64,000 nt of DNA from Albula goreensis. Its lineage: Eukaryota; Chordata; Actinopteri; Albuliformes; Albulidae. Both the position numbers and the translations under genes were made by a program. Location: NCBI GenBank assembly GCA_022829145.1, contig CM040748.1:5845501-5909500 (forward strand), given 5' to 3'. Shown here piece by piece: positions 15,126 through 26,910 of this stretch. The notes below the pieces were generated by a model that worked only from the letters and a program-made list of their open reading frames with translations, was not told where the DNA came from and did not search any database. How positions within the stretch are numbered: the stretch's first letter is position 1; the number at the start of each line of letters is the position of its first letter.

Positions 15126-16253
15126 TCATAGATTACACGCATCCGTAACCCCCTTCAGGTGCGTGACGGTGATAGTTTCTGTGAACTGGTGACTACCCGA
15201 TGACACAGACCTTTGTGAAGAGTGCCTAAATTTCCTTTTGAACCCAACAAAGCTCTTCTGTCGCCCTTTCAAATACTCCTTGTAATTCTTTGTCAACAAC
15301 GTATAAAGAAATGGATTTATGCAGCTGTTGCTATAGGCAAGACATGTAACTATGAAGTTAACATACACCATCGTTCTGTGTGATAAGTTTCCATGTCCAA
15401 AGTAATATATGCTAAGTAGCTGCCATACCCAAAAAGGTAAGAAGCAAGCCCAATAGGTGACGACGATGCAGAGGATCATATAAAGCACTTTTTGCTTGGG
15501 ACAGCGATTTAGTTCCTTTGTGGTAAACACAGTGGTCTGAGAGATCCAGTACGTCCTGGCTAGTCTAACATATAAATAGCCAATGACAATTCCAGGTGCC
15601 AAGATGCAAGTGTTGAACAGCACTGTCAGGTACACCTTGTACGCTTTCATTTGCCAAGTCGGGTGGCACATGTGTTTCACCTCTCCATTTTTCACTGTCC
15701 TTTTAAGATCAATCATGATCATATTCGGGAGGGCGAGCAAAAAGGAAACAAGCCAAACCGCGCAGGTTACAGTCCGTCTGTAGTGCCTGGATCTCCCGAA
15801 AGTGTCCAGAGGCTTAACTACGGCCAGGTACCTTTCAGTGCTCATTACGGTCAGAATGAAGATGCTGGCGTGCATGGTGAGGAAGTCGAGGCTGAAAAGA
15901 ATCCGGCATCCCATGTCTCCAAAGTACCAGTCCTTCACAAAATATGTGCAGACCACGAACGGGATTGTGGCCAAATATAATAGGTCAGCCAGAGCTAAAT
16001 TAATGATGTAAACGTACATTGAACAAGTCACCCTTACCGAAATGTTCATAACGACAAGGGTATAAACATTTCCAACCACCCCAACTAAACACATAACAGT
16101 TAGTATTGTCCCGAGCAAAGACGTGATGAGGATTTCATTGAACGAGTCGGGTGATTGCTGAGGGGGAAAGGGTGATGATAAATTGAAAAGTGAGAATGAA
16201 GAGGCATTGTCTTGACTCGAAGCAACAGCTCCGACACTATCAATCGTTCCCAT
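15126..16253 (-). CDS. uts2r: Urotensin-II receptor family GPCR, single exon
   Basis: This is an intact 375-residue class A receptor. Known members of the family bind urotensin II and urotensin II-related peptide at the cell surface and signal through Gq. The extracellular N terminus has N-glycosylation sequons at N16 and N24. Seven membrane segments are visible. Landmarks: GN at 61-62 (TM1), LALAD with D90 (TM2), C116 pairing with C196 (extracellular loop 2), D123 in the TM3 ligand pocket, ERY 140-142 at the TM3 end, FLPFW 271-275 (TM6) and NPFLY 313-317 (TM7). The stretches LDFLTMHASIF, WACFLPFW and NPFLYTLLTKNY match the mammalian urotensin receptor closely, including its intronless layout. 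The start is the first ATG of the frame, with A at -3 and G at +4. The basic, Ser/Thr-rich tail (about 330-375) has likely phosphorylation sites. Teleosts carry several UT paralogues and I cannot say which this is. Confidence 0.93.
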   Translation of the reverse strand: MGTIDSVGAVASSQDNASSFSLFNLSSPFPPQQSPDSFNEILITSLLGTILTVMCLVGVVGNVYTLVVMNISVRVTCSMYVYIINLALADLLYLATIPFVVCTYFVKDWYFGDMGCRILFSLDFLTMHASIFILTVMSTERYLAVVKPLDTFGRSRHYRRTVTCAVWLVSFLLALPNMIMIDLKRTVKNGEVKHMCHPTWQMKAYKVYLTVLFNTCILAPGIVIGYLYVRLARTYWISQTTVFTTKELNRCPKQKVLYMILCIVVTYWACFLPFWVWQLLSIYYFGHGNLSHRTMVYVNFIVTCLAYSNSCINPFLYTLLTKNYKEYLKGRQKSFVGFKRKFRHSSQRSVSSGSHQFTETITVTHLKGVTDACNL

Positions 16254-18076
16254 TCCTCCAAAACGAAGACAACGTCACACGTGGAAGAAAAAATTCCCTT
16301 TATTTTGAAAAGTAATCATACTTTTCGAGTAACTTGAAAAACTGTTCATCAAAGACTCTGAGACCCATCATAATTTATGTTTGCAATTTTCTACAAATTT
16401 GTACAAGGTTTAAAGAATTTTAAGAGAAATCGTACTGTATTTTAAAATAAAATTACTCCTCGGTGCATGTCATTGGCATTTTGAAAAATAAATGACAAAA
16501 TAATCAGGTTGTTTAAAAAAAACGTCTCACAAAAACCAGCTTTCCGAAAAATAGTATGCTGTAAAATTCCAAATGTATCCCAAAGCGCTGAGCAGTACTG
16601 GGGTTTACTAAGCACAAATAAGAACTGCGGTAGCCAAGGCGAACGCTCTCCAGCCTGCTGACCCGCGAGCGGCTTCAAACCAGTCAGTCCTCTGCTTGTG
16701 CCGCGCTCCACTTGGAATGTAATGTCTCTTTGAGGACGCTTGAAATCCCTCATTTGTTGCTTCCATAGAATGAAATTACCTACTTCTTTACCGTTAGCTC
16801 TTGAAAGGGTGGGATTTGACTCATGAGGAAAAGGAGGAGTTCTTTCCGCATATCACGCAAGGCAGTTCTGCTTGAATTCAAAGCTCAGGAGCTCTGTCAC
16901 TGAGGACTTCAGGACGTCGGAATCAGCTATCTGTGTACTTGCCACAGTGGCAGCAGGTACATAATGCTCCTATTAAGACACGCTCTTAGAATAATAAATA
17001 GCTGAAATAACCAGTGCAGCAAGACAATTTCATTCATGGTAAATTGTTCATCCCCGCGTCCGAGCTTTATTGCTTCAACCTAATTGCAAGCCAACAAATC
17101 TGTCCAAGCACGAGACATTCTTCTGCTTCCAACGGGCTTCGAGGAGTCACGTCTACTTCACGAATGTCTCAAGGAGTGTAGGGATCGTGTTACTGTGTTT
17201 GACAACTTAAAGATACACTCAGATAGGTGAGAAAAATTAAGTGTTACATCTGCTGAGAACACCAACACCACAAAAAACTATCGAAAAACAGATTCTTGTG
17301 TATGATATAATATGCCAAAGTGGTTGTAGGCTATTACAAAGTGGGAAAAAAGGACTCTTATTCCATGTTTCAAAGCCACAGCAGTTCACTATTAATTGCA
17401 CGGTATTTAATACATGATGACATATGAATTATATACAGCTAAAACTGAAGAAACAAGGTGTGTGAAGACACATTGTAGGTCTTAGTATGTAGTCAAATGC
17501 AATAATACCAACACACGCGCCTGGGCTCTTTTGATATAATTGTTGCCTCAGTCAACAGATGGTATAGACTTCTGAATTGACGGGCAGCGTAACCTCGAGT
17601 GCTCATCACGGCTTATTGCTGTCATTATTCATGTCTTGCTCAGGTGCTGATGTGCATTGTAAATGGAAACTCACAGACGCAAAGTGGATAGAGCAGAAGT
17701 ATAACTGATTCTGCGTGAAGACCAACGTTGCCCATTAGATGCTTCTTTTAGCAAGCATGACGATTATACTTAAAAAATGCTGCCCAAATACTTTTGGAAG
17801 AACGCTTGGAATTCTAATAATTCCAAATCTAATATATTTTTTTTATGACAATTGAATATACGCTATTGCATTTTTATGGATAAAATTAAAATAAAACTGT
17901 ACACAAGAAAGAACTGAAGATAATCCATAAACTTCTTTTGTACAAACTGCAAACAGTATTACTTCACCTAATTCATTCATAAGCTGAATGTATGTTTTTA
18001 TGCTTTTGAAAAGAAGCATCACTGAAACTTGATATTCTATCTATATGCTCAGTTGCTCTTCGGTATAGATAATAGA

Positions 18077-18088
18077 TTGTGTGTGTGT

Positions 18089-18154
<66 letters not shown>
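18077..18154. repeat. (GT)n microsatellite
   Basis: A run of about 78 bp of GT dinucleotides, interrupted once by an A-for-G change near 18,093. It is long enough to be length-polymorphic and is the longest simple repeat in the window. Confidence 0.97.
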
Positions 18155-18156
<2 letters not shown>

Positions 18157-19409
18157 CTTGAATCTTTCACAACCAACAAAGATAATTAATGTTCAACAGA
18201 ACTGAAGCAGGGGTTGCTCTGAATTATTTATGACGAAACACTTGGTAAAAAGCAAAGTAAGAGTTTTCTTTTCGTGTGTATATTGGCAGTGTCAGCAGAA
18301 GAAAGATTTGGAAGTCATGACATGCAAAATGCTGAATTTTCTCTTTTTAAAATGAAAACATTTGGATTTCAAACTGGGACAGCATTTTCCAAGTTTCTGT
18401 AAACCAATATAAATGACACAGAAAGCCATTTTTAATGGGTACATCTGAAAGCACAGCGAACTTTTCAATAAAGAAATGAATCTGAATGACATACAAGTAA
18501 ATTCATCATCTGATTGTCGATCTCTGTGGTTACGCAGTCATGTTCACATGAAGCTGACACCATGTCCTACATTTTAAATAAGGTATTGGCATCTAATTCA
18601 AAACCAACTAACAACATTAACAACCTCCCTTGTAGACATAGCTCAGTTGGTCTGAACAACTACAAAACTCCTTTGACTCTTGGCTTGGATGAAATGTTAA
18701 TTTAGGACCCACAGAAATCATTATGAATAGCGTCTAATTCACAAGGCATTCCTTCCATGACTGACGCTCAGAGGTGTATTTCCCTGTTCCAGACAGCCTG
18801 GTATTCCACTCTGCCGCACCAAACAGGCAGCCAACTGACCAACTACATCTGGAATTTAAAGGCTAATGTTCACAGCCCAAATATACCCTTCAGCCCCCTT
18901 CTTTCCCCATGTTAGATTCGAGTAGTAGTTCTACAAAAAAATGTATTAAAAGTCGCTGTAAAGTATTAGCCAATAGGAGATTGATATGAATATGCAACCT
19001 GGTGCTCTGTGAAAGAACAATAGCGAAGCTGAACAACAGTGTCAGTGACTGAAAAAAGCGGGAAAAGTACTGAAGCCCCAGCAGTGCACATCTTAATGGC
19101 AAATCTGCAGGCAGGTTGCATACGTGTTGGTGTGTTCATAGTGAGGGAACCCACAAGAGCCTTCTGTTCTTCAGGATGTTTGACCATGGAAACCCAATAC
19201 AGTCTGTTCCAGGAAAAAGGCAGTCTTAGGCCTCCCTGCCACAGGAGAGGCATCACTAGCAATAACCAGAAGCTCTGTTTGGTGAGGAAAAGATAATGAA
19301 AAACAACCATCATCTCCAGCTTCACCATTACAAGGCACATCCTTTGGGGGTTTGAGCGATAGTGTTTCTCTCCTATATTTACGCTGACTGCATGCACTGC
19401 TTGTACATC

Positions 19410-19455
19410 GCATTGGATAAAAGCGTCTGCAAAATGAATAAATGTAAATGTGAGT
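19410..19455 (+). repeat. SINE/L2-type tail fragment
   Basis: The segment contains TTGGATAAAAGCGTCTGCAAAATG followed by AAATGTAAATG, the 3' tail shared by many fish SINEs and L2-like LINEs. The upstream body is not recognisable, so this is a truncated or heavily decayed copy. Confidence 0.65.
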
Positions 19456-19971
19456 GCAGGGTTGAGAAACCATATTGCATGTTTTGGTGGCAAAGGAAAC
19501 TACAGTATTCCCCTTGTTTGTTAGTTATCACAAAAAATCATTCACAATTTACACCCCTGTATCTCAAAGGAAACATGTGACCAAACTTTTGGTCAATATT
19601 TAACCATGGTATGCCTGATTCCAGTTTGAAATGACACAATATTGGACACGCACGTTCCAATTCTGCTGAACCCACTGTACGTCTTTCCAAGGGAATTCAG
19701 CTCTTTCTCAACTTGGATGCATTCCGAGGGAACTATGATTTGCCCAACTTTCCAAACTTAATTTGCATAACGGTTGTACGCTCATGTATTGTTGCTGAGG
19801 GCTGGAAGAGAAGCCATTGTCTGGCCAGAGAGCTGCTGTGGCTGGGCCAAATCTCAATGCGTGCATAGCTTTGTGTCTTAGGGCTGTGAGGATTTACCCA
19901 TAAACAAAAGCATAGCTCTTATTTTAAGGGATTTCTGTTCTTTTCAATAATGCCCATTTACTTTTCACCTT

Positions 19972-19996
19972 AATATATATATATATATATATATAT
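19972..19996. repeat. (TA)n microsatellite
   Basis: A pure AT dinucleotide run of about 25 bp in AT-rich intergenic sequence. Confidence 0.9.
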
Positions 19997-20315
19997 CAGT
20001 CATTTTGAGAATAGAGAGTTTCTGTTACCCCACACTGAAAGGACAGAGGAGGAATGTGACATTCTATAAGTTTTACCTTATATGTTTGCTTATATAAATA
20101 TGTTTAAGCTGATGTTTGAAAGTAATATTCATGAAATTGCCTGAACTCATCCACTGAACAGGGTTTAGCAAGGTGCAGTAATGCTTGTGATTGCTCAGCA
20201 ATTTTGGGCTATTTCACACACTGTGTGCTTAATGTCCCTCAGATATTGAATTTAAAAGTATTCTTCATTCCACTGAAAACACTCTTTTTACACAGAGGGG
20301 ATTTACCTCTGTGAC

Positions 20316-20535
20316 TTTACATTACGGTCATTTAACTGATGCTTTTATCCAAAGCCACTTACAGTTGATTATGCTAGTCAAGGGCCAATCCCCCCTGGGA
20401 ACAATGTGGTGTTAAGGGCCTTGCTCAAGGGCCCAACAGCAATGGTGCTCTTCCTGTGGCTGGACTGGGGCTTGGACCACCAGCCTCAGGGGTTCCAGTC
20501 ATGTACCTTAGCCACTGGACTACAGACTGCCCCCA
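20316..20535 (-). repeat. tRNA-derived SINE with L2-like tail, minus strand
   Basis: On the minus strand it begins with a tRNA-like head (GTAGTCCAGTGGCTAAGG; B-box-like GGTCCAAGCCC). It continues through the fish-SINE core GGGCCCTTGAGCAAGGCCC and ends in GGCTTTGGATAAAAGCATC, AGTTAAATG and a TAATGTAA run. This is the same architecture as the copy at 11,546-11,780 but better preserved. I could not see a clear target-site duplication. Confidence 0.85.
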
Positions 20536-21293
20536 TCTGATGGGGTATAGACAATTCAGATGGTGAAACAGGTTACCTCATTTTAGATTTATTGGCAGTC
20601 TAGTTTACAAGGCTAAACAGCAGTTGGCTAGCACATTGCTGCTGTCATCTAAATTTTCCACTTGTTACGCAACACACGAATGCTGCGTTTGGAACGATAT
20701 GAGTTTTTGTGATGGACACCATCGTTAATCCTGTAAATTTTCAAGGTACACGGCACAACCTCATCCTCACGTGTTTGAATATATGTGGTAAACTACCGTG
20801 CAAATTGTAACAAAACCTTTTTTATTTTATTGGCCTTTGTGACCCCCAAACTTTGGGGAAAAGGAATACTACCTCACTGACTATAACTCTCCTTAATACT
20901 CAGTATGTAATATAGTGTATGCTGTATAGGAGGATGGATCTACGCTGTACAGAGGCCTATAGAGTAACAAATTATCAACTCCAAAACAGGAGTTAATTCT
21001 AATTCAGGAGGAGGACAATGTGACATGCAGCTCCTCTGAGTCATGTGACGACCGGCCCTTTCCTCCTTCCACTCTGCAGACGCACCACCAGCTTCATGCT
21101 GTGTATGATGTCAGAGGATGATGAAGTCAGCTGTATCCTCGGTTCATGCATCAACAGGTGCCCAGCCAGTCCAGGAGTGGTCTCTAGAGAACGATGAGAC
21201 TAACAGTCTTTTTTACTATCATTCCCCAGCAAGGCTGAGCTAATTATTATCTTACCAGTGCTGATCTCTAACCATAGCTGGTAATGACTCAAC

Positions 21294-21472
21294 ATTTTGA
21301 TAGGTTATTGTAGATGTTATGGGTTATTTTGATTGGTTATCATGGACGTGCAGGGTCATTTTGATCGGTTATCGTGGAGGTTACCGTGGCAATTATGGGT
21401 CATTTTGATAGGTTATTGTGGAAATGGTGGGTCATTTTGATAGGTCAATGCAGACTTTATGGGTCACTGAGT
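21294..21472. repeat. Degenerate minisatellite
   Basis: Five to six diverged tandem copies of a unit of about 30-45 bp built around GGGTCATTTTGATAGGTTAT. Good matches start near 21,353, 21,397 and 21,429, with weaker ones near 21,294 and 21,320. Spacing and sequence differ between copies, so the array is old. Confidence 0.8.
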
Positions 21473-24443
21473 GGGCACCTTCTGCCTCACAGCTGGTAAA
21501 AGCCTTGTGGGGAAAAATGAGCCAAATCAGATGCAAGATATTTCTATTTTCAGACAACTAGATCCAGTCAATTTGCACTTCACTCAGAAACCCTGGATAC
21601 CTTGTTAGTATATCTCTATAGAGACTTAATTAACTTTAGAGCTCCTTCAGTTAAATGAAAGAGACATTGTACTGTAAAAGTTGTTTCTGATGGCGAAATA
21701 TGCAGTTTACAAAGAGGCTTATTTCTGTAGGATCTCTGCTTTGTAGTCTAGTGCAAGAAAAACAAGGATTATGTTCAAACGTTACCATTTGGATAAGCAT
21801 TCATTTTTTCACAAAACTTTCCAGCTAATTAAAACCAGCATTCTCCTTCAGCGAAAGTCAGGTTTATAGTAATGTACGATTGAACGTTTAACCTATAGAC
21901 ATTGAAAAGCTACAATTGAAAAGGTGTTGGATTTACTAGGGCCACAAAAACATGAGGTCACTTCGTTAACAAGTGAGCAGATAAGAAAAAAATAAGTTTC
22001 GAAATCAATTGCATGTCTTACCAGACATCTTCATACAGATTTCACACTGTTAAGCTCAGCGTGAAGAAGTAGATACGTAGCCCCTAATTGCCTATAAATT
22101 AAGTTATGAAATCATTGCAAATATAAAGAAATAACCTCTAAGCTCTGGATTTCAGAGTTAATGACTGACTGGTCACCCTCACACAGTATGAACTCAGAAG
22201 TATTTTAATTATGCTATGTAATTTTCAGCTTCACATTAAGATACAAAGGCACAAGCATTACATGCAAATTATGAGTCTTTCTGTCACAATTAGACAAATG
22301 GACACATCTTAGCACAATTGTTTAAGGAAACAGTTCTTTGAAAAAAAAACACATTTAAAAAAAAATAGAGGACAACTCAAGTTGGCTCTGTCACTGGTTT
22401 CTGTTCTGTTACAGGATGTGCCAATGCCCCGATAAAAATTAATGTGGATTAATGGCTCATTCTTACTCTTTCAAGCTTCGTTTGATGCAGATCGTAAGTC
22501 ATGTCTGTCTACAGTCATAAACACTGTCCTTTTCCATCACAGGTTTTCAGCGGAGTGTGCCCAGTATTCCACCATCGATTCTTTCTGGTCGTTTCCTTCG
22601 CTGTAAATAGCTGGAGAGGAGGACAGCTTGATGATGCACAATAATATGTCTGATAAAGTTCTTCCCCCCCACCGGTCTTGTAGTGGGGTCTAATTCTGAG
22701 CCTTGAGGGGTACTTGTTAATCAGAGAGGAGGGTCCACTTTCCTGAAGAGCAGGAACCATTTTTTTGGGTGAATAGAACATGTCGGATGATGCAGAGAGA
22801 GCCCTCAGAAATTGGTTCCATTTTTGAAATTTATGGCATTGGAAACACACAGAAAGGATATTTCAGTGAATACGCAGGGTTTGGTAGTGGCTGGTTACAT
22901 GTAATCAAAAGTACATAGTTAGTTCACAAAAAATAAAGCAAACACTGTAGTAGATTACAGTCAGTCCACATTACTTTGAAAAAAAGAGTTTGTTATCAGA
23001 TATCAGTTATAGTTTCAAAGCTTATTTGGACCGACTGCAGACTACAGTGATAGAATATCGCTGAGGGGGATTCCCTGCCGCCCAAGCACCCAGGAGTACA
23101 CAGTTAATGTCACACTGCAGTATAAAACAAGATTACTCACAGAACAAAATTATTAAAACTGCAACATAATGACATATGATAGGCATGTGAATAACAAGGC
23201 CAGATATACCTTTGATTTCCCTGAGTAGTTGAGACCAAAAGTAATGAACCAACTTGTTTAAAGCAGTAGACACTGCAACACTTAAAAGGCAAAGCTTAAA
23301 ACACTCAAACTGTCCTCTACAGGTTACAGCTGTCTCTCAGATACTCTTGTTTAGAGGCATTTGTCAAGATTTCTGTTCTGTACAACCAGCCTGCCAATGT
23401 AGCGCAACAGCGTAAGCAGTAGCACAAGTTCATGGTGAAACCTGCAGCAAACCATTTATGAGATAATTCATCAGTATCGTGTGAAATACATTGAGGCGGC
23501 CCACTCACTGTTATACCGGGCGTCTCATTAGCTGTGTTAGGGTAAGCAATGCTTTACAGTTGGTGGCAAGTTGCAATCAGCAGTGTTAACTCAAGACAGC
23601 ACCACCCACCACCGCAACGGCAACATGTATCCAATAATTAACACCCTGACTGCCCATCAGTGGTGCCATTAAGTACAATCAAAAAACTAAGAAATCACAT
23701 TATACTAATGATCGGGTTCACACCCAACGCAGTGTGGTAGTCAGGCCATTCGGGAGGAAAAAAAGGCAACGGTGGACAGGACACAATGTCAGCGTTCCTT
23801 GTCTTAAAATAGCGATTGCTCTTGGGGAGACATTGGATTGGCTGCCTCTTTGCATGATAAACAGTTCCTCTAATGCGGATGCCAGCTGCAAGCCCGCAGT
23901 CGCTGAGGGTTCAATTTCCCCACATGAATGTATTTATGAGAAAAACAGAACAAAATCCCAATATTACATTTAACACATGCATAATTAAGCCTGATAACCC
24001 AAAAAAAAACTATTTCCATCAGAAGATACTAATTGAGCCAGAACCCAAGGTTTTAGAATTATTTATAAAGCTCTAGCAGAGTATATTGACAACACTATCT
24101 TGGATATGAACAGAAGCCAGATGCACAGTCCTGTAATGGCAAAATAATGTAACAGCGCAGTTATGTAAGTTATATTATGAAGAGGTTGATGAAGAAAGAC
24201 AGTTATATTTTTCAGCAGTAATGCTAATTACAACTATGGACACTCCTTATGATCCTTATAATGCAAGCAGAAACCAGGAACTTCACCAGTAACTATTTAC
24301 TCATGTTGATATTCAGGTAATCAGTTTGTATCTGAATGGCATGTAAAAAAAAACTAAATATATACTGGATGTAGTACATACAGTTTATGATATGTTAGAT
24401 TCCCCCTTGCCCTGTTTTCCCACACTAATTTCCAAGACACCCT

Positions 24444-24493
24444 GGGAACGGGGGGTGCGGGGGGGTGGTGGGCTGTGGGGTTGTGGGGTTGGG
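24444..24493 (+). other. G-rich tract, possible G-quadruplex
   Basis: At least six runs of three to seven G separated by loops of one to about five bases occur within 50 bp on the plus strand. This fits the usual intramolecular G-quadruplex pattern. No gene is adjacent, so a function is not implied. Confidence 0.6.
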
Positions 24494-25287
24494 CGCCATT
24501 AAGTATTGTCCTGAGATTGTCGAGGATATTTCTGACAGGGCCGCCTGCCTCTTTCAAAGTTGAATGTATATAAGCTGTGATCTAATTTTTCATGCAAATA
24601 AAAATATTTGATCACAAAAAGAAAAATGAAACTGTCTCCCTCTGACTCTAGGGGGCACAGCTGTCCGTCTGATGGTCATGATCCACATGACCATCAAGTT
24701 ATTTTTTGCACTGCAGCTGTGTCACTAGTCACATCTTGCCTATGCTGTAGGAACACAAAAGGTGTGAGTTTGAATGTGTCTTAAAATGGGTTGTGGTGAA
24801 CATATAAAAGTTTTGAATCTCATGTTTTCACTTACATTCTGTTTTTACAGTGCATATTGGGTCACTGTCCATGGTACATCTCAGAGCAAACACATTTTTT
24901 CAAAATGTTATGAGTTGAAAATGCAGTAACCTTGAAAATGCCAACAGATATGGCATTATCTTCTGCCCAAAACACTAATATAAAGCAGGTAACCAGCTGA
25001 AGGAATGAAAAAACAGCTTTCATACACAGACTCCATGGTTGAGAATATGAGCCTGCAGGATGCTTTGAATTTCCTCAGCTCTCTCTGCTTACAATGTCCA
25101 AGCTGTGATGAGAGACTCATTGAAGGGTCAGACTCAGGGTTTAAACTCCAAGAAGAAGGTATTGATTTTGTTTTCAGTCTTTGACAAGACAATAGTCTGT
25201 GTAGTGTGACTCACCCTTCACGTCCGTGCTAATCTTGGAACAGGCCCAAACACGATGGGGGAGCTTTTATTTCAGCTCAGTGCACAC

Positions 25288-25804
25288 TGTCAGGGCGCAG
25301 TATGAACTCAAGTGCAGACAGGGATGAGATGAACCAGAGTTTATTAAGAGGGGCAAATCCAAAAACAGAGTCAAAAACAGGCACAGGGTCAAACCAGAAG
25401 AGCACAGTGTCAGGGCCAAAAACAGAATCCAAAGCAGTAGTCGAAAACAGGCAAAGTTCGAACCAGGTAAACACAGCAATCAGGCAGAGACACAATCCAA
25501 AATCAGAAATCGGGGAAAACAGGCAAGAATCAAAAACAGGCAGGTCAGAACAGGAAAAGGCTCGTAGCGCAACTGATCACAGGGAATACAGAGACGAACT
25601 CGCACAGAACAAACACAAGACAGGGTTTAAATGCATAGACTAACGAGCCAACGAGACACAGGTGCACAATAGGGCAGGTGAAACAAATGGGTAATCAACT
25701 GGGAAGGTAACAAGAGGGGGGCAGACACAAGGGGAAATGAAAACAAAAGCACATGGACAGGGAACACAAAAACAAAAACACAGCATCAGACAGCATTACT
25801 GACA
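25288..25804 (-). repeat. 3' LTR of the chromovirus
   Basis: 517 bp, bounded by TGTCAG...CTGACA. On the minus strand it contains AATAAA (25,340-25,345), the likely poly(A) signal of the element, and a TTTAAA near 25,627 that might act as a TATA-like element. In the element's direction it follows a short G-rich stretch (GTAGGGGGTAC), the probable polypurine tract. Confidence 0.95.
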
Positions 25805-25865
25805 GTACCCCCTACGACCGCCTCTTGGTGGTCCAGCAGGCGCTTCAGGATGACGCTGGTGAAAG

Positions 25866-26910
25866 TCAGTAATGAGGGGGGGTCGAGAATGTCCCGAGCC
25901 GGGACCCAGCAGCGTTCCTCAGGTCCATACCCTCCCAGTCAACGAGGTACTGTAGCCCGCGCCCTCGACGCCGAGCCTCCAGCAGGCGGCGGACAGTGTA
26001 TGCCTCAGAACCGTCAATGAGGCGCGGGGAGGAGGGGCTCTGGGAGCTGGGCACAGGGGCTGTGGCGGACAGGCTTGATCCGAGACACATGGAACGTTGG
26101 GTGGATGCGGCGGAGTGTGCGGGTAACTGGAGACGGACAGCAGCAGGACTGATAACCTTTGCAATGGGAAAGGGGCCAATGAACCGTGGGGCCAGCTTGC
26201 GAGACTCCACCCTGAGGGAAGGTCCCGGGTGGACAGCCACACCCGCTGTCCCTGCAGGTAACGCGGAGCTCGGGAGCGATGGCGGTCAGCCGCCTGCTTG
26301 GTCCGGCGGGAGGCCCGTAGCAGAGCTGTCCGTGCGCGCCTCCAGGTCCGCCGACAGCGACGCACAACGCCTCTGCTGATGGCACCCCCACCTCCTCCTC
26401 CTGAGAGGGGAACAAAGGAGGTTGGTATCCCAAGCAGCATTGGAAGGGTGACAGCCCAGAGGATGAGGAGGGAAGGAGTTGATGGAATACTCCACCCAGG
26501 GGAGCTGCCGACTCCACGACCCCGGTTCCCGTGATGTGAGGCATCGCAGGACCGTCTCCATCTGCTGGTTGGCCCTCTCCGTCTGTCCGTTAGACTGGGG
26601 GTGGAAGCCTGAGGAAAGACTAACAGACGCACCCAACAACTTGCAAAACGCTTTCCAGAAATGAGAAGTGAATTGGGGCCCCTATCAGAAACCACATCAA
26701 GAGGCAGTCCATGTAACTTAAACACATGCGAGACCATTAGTTCAGCGGTCTCCTTAGCTGACGGCAATTTAGGGAGAGCCAGGAGGTGAACCGCTTTGGA
26801 AAAACGGTCAACCACAGTCATGATAGCAGTGTTACCGTCAGATGGGGGCAGACCAGTCACAAAGTCCAAGGCAATGTGTGACCAGGGCCTCCTTGGAATG
26901 GGCAAGGGTG
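25866..26910 (-). pseudogene. Integrase core, C-terminal domain and chromodomain, frame-broken
   Basis: This continues pol after its first integrase break. The integrase catalytic triad is recognisable piece by piece: Asp in HIALDFVTG, Asp in VVSDRG and Glu in NGQTERANQ. Next come the C-terminal binding region ([16 protein letters not shown]) and a chromodomain segment ([14 protein letters not shown], then QYLVDWEG). These pieces lie in different frames, with breaks near 26,906, 26,677, 26,475, 26,367, 26,216, 26,120, 26,040 and 25,930. As written it cannot make integrase. Several breaks fall next to C or G runs, so sequence error is a real alternative to genuine decay. Confidence 0.85.

Larger units (their letters stand above)
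16254..20315. other. Gene-free interval upstream of uts2r
   Basis: This lies 5' of the minus-strand receptor gene, so its promoter and any 5' UTR exon should be here, but I see no clear TATA box or exon. It also holds a (GT)n array, a (TA)n array and a fragment of a SINE/L2-type tail, listed separately. No other coding sequence is recognisable. Confidence 0.5.
20536..25287. other. Gene-free interval between SINE and retrotransposon
   Basis: I recognise no coding exon or RNA gene. Inside are a degenerate minisatellite (21,294-21,472) and a G-rich tract (24,444-24,493), both listed separately. Open frames such as the 111-codon one at 22,515-22,850 (minus) have no family resemblance. Confidence 0.55.

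Noticed and set aside
18640..18720. tRNA gene-like TAGCTCAGTTGGTC
   Set aside because: It matches the pol III A-box, but no B-box or cloverleaf follows at the right distance.
25919..26905. Separate 328-codon gene on the minus strand
   Set aside because: It is the integrase part of the retrotransposon read through several frame breaks. Only some segments are in the real frame.
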